A stretch of DNA of 64,000 nucleotides, from assembly GCA_023386155.1 (NCBI GenBank), contig JAEWKH010000001.1:23398-87397 (forward strand), written 5' to 3'. Position 1 is the first letter of the stretch. Each line of letters begins with the position of its first letter. A program made the position numbers and the translations under genes. Positions 60,233-64,000 of the stretch are shown in pieces. Origin of the DNA: Pseudomonadota bacterium. Its GTDB lineage: Bacteria; Pseudomonadota; Alphaproteobacteria; Rhizobiales; Beijerinckiaceae. Below the pieces are notes generated by a model. That model saw only the letters and a list, made by a program, of their open reading frames with translations. It had not been told where the DNA came from and searched no databases.

Positions 60233-60451
60233 ATGATGACGAGAAAATCCGACGACACCCAGTCTTCAAAGGGAGCGGACCCGGAAAAAGCCGCCGATGA
60301 CGGGCGGATGAAGCAGCAACGGGACGTCGAGACAAGACGCCCGGCGGAAGCTCCGGCGACCGCGAAGAGCCATCCCAAACTGCACAGGAGTGAAGACGAG
60401 GGGCCTATTCAGGATTCGTCCGGCGAGCCGGTCGTCGAGGACGAGCCATAA
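60233..60451 (+). CDS. Small hydrophilic disordered protein
   Basis: 72 residues from the ATG at 60233 (or 60236), with GGAG upstream. Nearly all polar residues (SDDTQSSKGADPEKAADDGR), predicted disordered, ending GPIQDSSGEPVVEDEP. Proteins like this are often stress-induced in Hyphomicrobiales, but no family was recognised. Confidence 0.5.
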   Translation: MMTRKSDDTQSSKGADPEKAADDGRMKQQRDVETRRPAEAPATAKSHPKLHRSEDEGPIQDSSGEPVVEDEP

Positions 60452-60524
60452 AGCAAATCGGGCGTCGTCTTTACTCTCTCCGGGCGGATTGGCTACGGGT
60501 GTATCCCATGCTTCCCCATGATCC

Positions 60525-61067
60525 CTAGGCCTGGTAGGGGGACATCTGCAGGGCAGGTGAAACTCCGGAGAGCGCAGTCTCAAGGGGCGCCTCCTGCTTT
60601 AGCGAGAGGCTGGTTCGCAGGATCTCGCCCTTGAAGCCGGACAGCGCGGCCAGAACTTTTTCGGGCTGCGCCTTGCGAACGAGTACGAAAAGCGCCGAGC
60701 TTCCAGGCTGCAATGTCGCCGAGAGGGACCGGGCGAAATCTTCGCCGATTCCATAACCAGTCGCCGTTCCAGTGAGCGCTCCGGTTCCAGCCCCGGCCAG
60801 GCCACCCACGGCAAAGCCTGCGAGAGAGTCGAGGGGCAGCGAACCGGCCATCACTCCCCAGATGGCTCCCGCCGAAGCGCCAATGGCAGCGCCGCCTCCA
60901 ATTAAATCGATGCTCTGCTTGAGCTGCACCTTGCCATTGGCTTGGCGAATCGCAACGACGGCATCTTCCAGATCGATGAGATGCTCCTGTTCACGGTGCC
61001 TGAGTTCGCTCAGGATGAGGTCTGCCTCCAACAGACTGCCAAAACCGACCACCACAAGTTCTGCCAT
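60525..61067 (-). CDS. DUF1269-type membrane-associated protein
   Basis: 180 residues from the ATG at 61067 (MAELVVVGFGSLLEADLILS). A ferredoxin-like start is followed by a Gly/Ala-rich double glycine-zipper segment (about 70-125, IDLIGGGAAIGASAGAIWGV ... GLAGAGTGALTG) and FVLVRKAQPEKVLAALSGFK, the DUF1269 plan. Found in many stress-related clusters; exact role unknown. The 344 bp to the right (61068-61411) holds no convincing gene. Confidence 0.8.
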   Translation of the reverse strand: MAELVVVGFGSLLEADLILSELRHREQEHLIDLEDAVVAIRQANGKVQLKQSIDLIGGGAAIGASAGAIWGVMAGSLPLDSLAGFAVGGLAGAGTGALTGTATGYGIGEDFARSLSATLQPGSSALFVLVRKAQPEKVLAALSGFKGEILRTSLSLKQEAPLETALSGVSPALQMSPYQA

Positions 61068-61411
61068 GATGTATTTTCCCTTTTCTGCCCGGACATGACG
61101 AAATCGATGCACAGATCTCCACGTCTCGGAGAAGGTTTTAGTCGCTGTTCAAGACCGCTCTTGCAGATATGCGCGACAATTGACCAAAGGCGGCGAGCGG
61201 GATGCTGTTTGTCCCACCACGCACGGCATCGCGTCAGCCCACCTCACCGTCAAGAATGCGGGAGGCCAAAGAAGAAAGCTGATCCCACTGTTGCGGAATC
61301 AGCTCTAAGGAATTCAACGGTTCCATCCGGGAACGAGGGAGAAGGCGCGCTCACCTCTTTACCTCGGTGAATGAAGTCTCAGCCTGTCGTCATAATCCAG
61401 GTCCGAACCGT

Positions 61412-61711
61412 TCATTCACCTTGGCAGAGATGCTGCTTGCCGTCTGCGTCCCAGTACGTGTTCGAAACGGGATCATAGGTTTTGTACTTGTGGGAGCAGT
61501 ATGCGATCCACGACTGGCCTACCGTAGGCCCATCGGCGGGCCTATCCGCTACAGGCTTGTAGTTGCTGGGATAGCCGGAATCGTAACCATAAGGGTTCTG
61601 CGGGTTGTGGTATTGAGCAGGAGTCTGGCCGGCAGATGCACGCGGTTCGGTCGCATAGGCCGAAGTGGCAAGTGCAGTGAACATTAAGCCTGTCAGTAGA
61701 ATCTTGTTCAT
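61412..61711 (-). CDS. BA14K-like small exported protein
   Basis: 99 residues from the ATG at 61711. Signal peptide MNKILLTGLMFTALATSAYA. The C-terminus YCSHKYKTYDPVSNTYWDAD ending in HLCQGE follows the CA-x-RYRS(F/Y)DP-x-(S/T)-x-TY pattern of BA14K proteins, lectin-like small proteins of Brucella and relatives. The 370 bp upstream (61712-62081) shows no clear gene. Confidence 0.7.
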   Translation of the reverse strand: MNKILLTGLMFTALATSAYATEPRASAGQTPAQYHNPQNPYGYDSGYPSNYKPVADRPADGPTVGQSWIAYCSHKYKTYDPVSNTYWDADGKQHLCQGE

Positions 61712-62081
61712 TGTGAATCTCCATCTGCGCTTTCTGCGGTACGACATATGACGCACCAGAGGGATAAACTGACCCGCCGCTGTGGAATCGACTTGAACAA
61801 TGCCTTTCAATTTTGGCTGAAACGACCGCTGAGCCGTCATTCACGGCTTGCCGCAAATCGACGATGGCAGTCAATCCGCCGCAACACGTCAAGGGCCTCG
61901 TTAAAGCGCGGAGAACCTTCTCTCAGGGCTGCGCATCACATCCGCGGCTTCGTCGGGCAGAGTGTGCAATGGTGAATATTGCTGGCCCTACAAGAAGAGC
62001 TTCCTCTCGTCGGGAGGTCGGCGCAGACCGACGGAAGGTCGGGCAATCGGGTCTTGGCCTTAGGGCAGAAGCCGAGGTGTT

Positions 62082-62621
62082 TCAGGCTGCGTGCCGCACG
62101 GTTTCTTCGACCGGATCGGACCCTCGCAAGCGGCGCCAAGCGTTGGGACTCATGCCGGTGAAGCGCCGGAAGATGCGCGTAAGGTGGCTTTGGTCAGCCA
62201 TGCCGCAATCCAGCGCGATCTCGGCAAGCGGCGAGGAGGTTTCCCGCATCAGCCTGCATGCGAGTTCCACGCGCTTGCGGAGAACATAGGCATGCGGCGT
62301 CTCGCCGAAGGTGGTCTTGAAGGCCCGGCCGAAATAGCTCGCGCTGAGCTTTGCACAGCCAGCAAGCTGTTCCAAAGTTACCGTCCTGGCAATATGTTCG
62401 GCGATGTAGGATTCAACCCGCTTCATCTGCCATGGGGCAAGACCGCCCGAGAAAGCCTTCTCGTCAGCCGTTTCCAGCAGCTTGACAGCGCGCGTGACAA
62501 GCATTCTTGCAGCCGATCTGTCGATGGTCAATGTGTTGCGGGCTTCGAGCAGCAGGGAAGAAATCAGGCAACTTGATGCGGGAGCAGAAGAGATCTCAGA
62601 GCGATAATAGTCCACGGGCAT
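62082..62621 (-). CDS. AraC-family regulator with short N-terminus
   Basis: 179 residues from the ATG at 62621 (MPVDYYRSE), with GGAGG 6 bp upstream; an ATG at 62633 is possible. The C-terminal ~100 residues are two HTHs: TVTLEQLAGCAKLSASYFGR and SSPLAEIALDCGMADQSHLT, then RIFRRFTGMSPNAWRR. The sensing domain is minimal (about 75 residues), so it may respond by protein level or another partner. Divergent from the receiver gene, 160 bp apart. Confidence 0.87.
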   Translation of the reverse strand: MPVDYYRSEISSAPASSCLISSLLLEARNTLTIDRSAARMLVTRAVKLLETADEKAFSGGLAPWQMKRVESYIAEHIARTVTLEQLAGCAKLSASYFGRAFKTTFGETPHAYVLRKRVELACRLMRETSSPLAEIALDCGMADQSHLTRIFRRFTGMSPNAWRRLRGSDPVEETVRHAA

Positions 62622-62781
62622 TGGTGCCTCCATGCTTGCGATCTTACCGGTCGGAAAACCTGCGAGAATGCTTGCCCAAGGCGCGGTTGCGTGAAATCGC
62701 ACTTAGATTGGATCGCGATAAACGTTGTTTTGGAAGCGTTAAACCCAAGTATGACGATGCCTGCTGTCTGGCCCGGACAAG

Positions 62782-63231
62782 ATGGGCAACCCAATGTATG
62801 ATTTTCTTCGATCTTCTCAGGGTCCAGACTGGCCGACGCGCGGCGATGCCACGCTCGAGAGGGTCCAGGTGCCAGACTTGCCACTGATCTGCGTCATTGA
62901 TGACGATCGTTCGGTTCGTTCCGCTACGGCGCGTTTAGCTCAGAGCCTTGGGTACGAGGTGCGGGTATTCGACTCGGCGGAGACCTATCTGACTGCGACC
63001 GTCGCCGACCCGCATATCCTTGTATGCGATGTTCAGATGCCTGGCATGAGCGGCATCGATCTATACGAGAAACTTCAAGCAGAGGGGCGGAAGGTCCCCA
63101 CTGTCTTTGTGACCGCCCACGATCCGGCTGCTGCCCAGCAACGGGCCGGGCCAGGGACCAGAATCCTCGGCAAGCCATTCAACGGGAGCGACCTCGCCCG
63201 TTGCATCGAGGATATGCGATTGTCGTTATGA
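62782..63231 (+). CDS. Single-domain response regulator (FixJ-type receiver)
   Basis: 149 residues. Receiver domain from about 34 to 147: acidic pocket D40-D42 (CVIDDDRSV), phosphoacceptor D83 (LVCDVQMPGMSG), T111 (FVTA) and K131 (LGKPF). There is no output domain. FixJ/NodW-type receivers without HTH act as phosphate shuttles or sinks in Hyphomicrobiales. Its 3' end faces a degenerate kinase-like gene 15 bp away. Confidence 0.88.
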   Translation: MGNPMYDFLRSSQGPDWPTRGDATLERVQVPDLPLICVIDDDRSVRSATARLAQSLGYEVRVFDSAETYLTATVADPHILVCDVQMPGMSGIDLYEKLQAEGRKVPTVFVTAHDPAAAQQRAGPGTRILGKPFNGSDLARCIEDMRLSL

Positions 63232-63246
63232 CGTATCATATGTTGT

Positions 63247-63882
63247 TCAATCGGGGATGGCCTCTTGTGACGGACCATCGCTGAATTTCCTTGTGGTCAG
63301 GCGAATCGATGATCCAATGCTCGAATGGCTATGCACGGATACCGTAGCGCTCAATGGCGAAGCGAAGGTCCTGATGAGGCGGAAGACGTTCCGTTGGCGA
63401 GGCGCGAGCGGGTGGATCTCGCCAATGCCGTCGTTGCTCACCCGCATCCTCACATGGCGGGACGACCGCGATAAGGCAATGACGATGCGCCCTGGACCTT
63501 TGCATAGCCCATAGCGTGCGCTCAGGACGACCATCTGAACCAAAGCAAATCCCAGTTGCCTTGCAACATGTGCAGAAAGACTGCCCAAGGCGCCGGACAT
63601 GCCGACCTGAATGCCGACCTCCTCGAGATAGGCCCGCGACGTATTCTCGAGCAGGCCCGATAGGTAGACATCGCCATCAATCGAGGCCGTCCTGCTTCGG
63701 GAGACCGCCGCGCATATCTGTCCTGCGGCCGCGATAGAGGATGTGGCGTCATCGAGGACGTGAGCCGATGCATCCGGCTTCCACGCACGTCGTGTCCCAA
63801 TTGCGCCCGCAAGAAGGTCGCGCTCCATCCATGAGTTGGACCCGATGGAAAGTTCCGGGAAAAGCATGATCCTCGCCTCCAT
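63247..63882 (-). CDS. Degenerate histidine-kinase-like ATPase protein
   Basis: 211 residues. IAAAGQICAAVSRSRTASID, then DVYLSGLLENTSRAYLEEVG has the look of an HWE/HisKA_2 dimerisation region without a clear phosphoacceptor His. The HATPase-like part (LGFALVQMVVLSARYG, then MRVSNDGIG) lacks the N-box Asn. So it is probably an inactive kinase, perhaps a partner or inhibitor for the convergent receiver. Start at 63882 or an ATG 15 bp later. Confidence 0.6.
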   Translation of the reverse strand: MEARIMLFPELSIGSNSWMERDLLAGAIGTRRAWKPDASAHVLDDATSSIAAAGQICAAVSRSRTASIDGDVYLSGLLENTSRAYLEEVGIQVGMSGALGSLSAHVARQLGFALVQMVVLSARYGLCKGPGRIVIALSRSSRHVRMRVSNDGIGEIHPLAPRQRNVFRLIRTFASPLSATVSVHSHSSIGSSIRLTTRKFSDGPSQEAIPD

Positions 63883-64000
63883 TGATGGATACGATCCTCG
63901 CCAGGTTCATTGAATTCGGCTCGAACGAAACAGGCTGGGTTTGTAGGGAAACCCCGTGCCCGCCCGCGTGGAGGGACCCTATCGTTGGATGGTGCGGTAG

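Noticed and set aside
61813..62289. 158-codon + strand frame across the AraC 3' end
   Set aside because: No ribosome-binding site, no domain, and it is the complement of the AraC HTH region.

Overview
The window looks like chromosome of an alphaproteobacterium of the order Hyphomicrobiales, most likely a Microvirga or other Methylobacteriaceae relative. That is an inference from four things: the high-GC codon use, the core block tRNA-Ser, rplU, rpmA, GNAT, obgE, proB, proA, nadD, rsfS, rlmH, amidase activator, ctpA, rppH, the DUF1236 and BA14K-type small exported proteins, and the class III cyclase/TolB/TPR protein. No rRNA and no CRISPR array was seen.

Region 1 (1-14 kb) is a low-oxygen/stress cluster. 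It holds a truncated-by-window Kef antiporter, four universal stress proteins, a KefF-like flavodoxin-fold reductase, a P1B-type metal ATPase, a broken beta-CASP metallo-hydrolase, a small cytochrome c, a zinc alcohol dehydrogenase, a pyridoxamine-oxidase-like protein and an adenylate cyclase fused to TolB-like and TPR domains. Three FNR/FixK-type boxes lie upstream of its transcription units. At least two sit exactly where a class II (-41.5) activator site should be relative to a recognisable -10, which ties the cluster into one regulon.

Region 2 (14.6-19.1 kb) holds an AAA ATPase, a GIY-YIG-like protein and an unknown gene, then a large tyrosine recombinase. That recombinase sits just left of a 14-bp copy of the 3' end of tRNA-Ser(CGA).

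Region 3 (19,178-48,012) is an integrated island bounded by that 14-bp direct repeat and the intact tRNA-Ser(CGA) gene. Its left arm is P4-like: integrase, AlpA regulator, a small coupled gene and a CHC2-primase/VirE-helicase. Next comes a cargo block (25.0-34.6 kb) that reads like another alphaproteobacterial source. It has an SDR, a ketoacyl-ACP synthase, a membrane methyltransferase, a thioredoxin-reductase-like enzyme, several decayed fragments, and a TetR-controlled RND efflux pump. Then follows a stretch of iteron-like TAGTGTTGA repeats around an AT-rich core, a candidate replication origin. Last come phage-type genes (HTH/small-terminase-like protein, serine resolvase, coiled-coil protein, DUF5681, tail-like protein, a 958-residue tape-measure/transglycosylase, several HTH_17 proteins) with possible defence cargo. 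No capsid, portal or large terminase is visible, so the island looks like a phage satellite or a heavily deleted, repurposed prophage.

Region 4 (48.0-58.6 kb) is a core housekeeping operon with tight start/stop overlaps and several strong terminators. Region 5 (58.8-64 kb) carries small exported or stress-type proteins, a DUF1269 protein, an AraC-type regulator, a lone FixJ-type receiver and a degenerate histidine-kinase-like ATPase.
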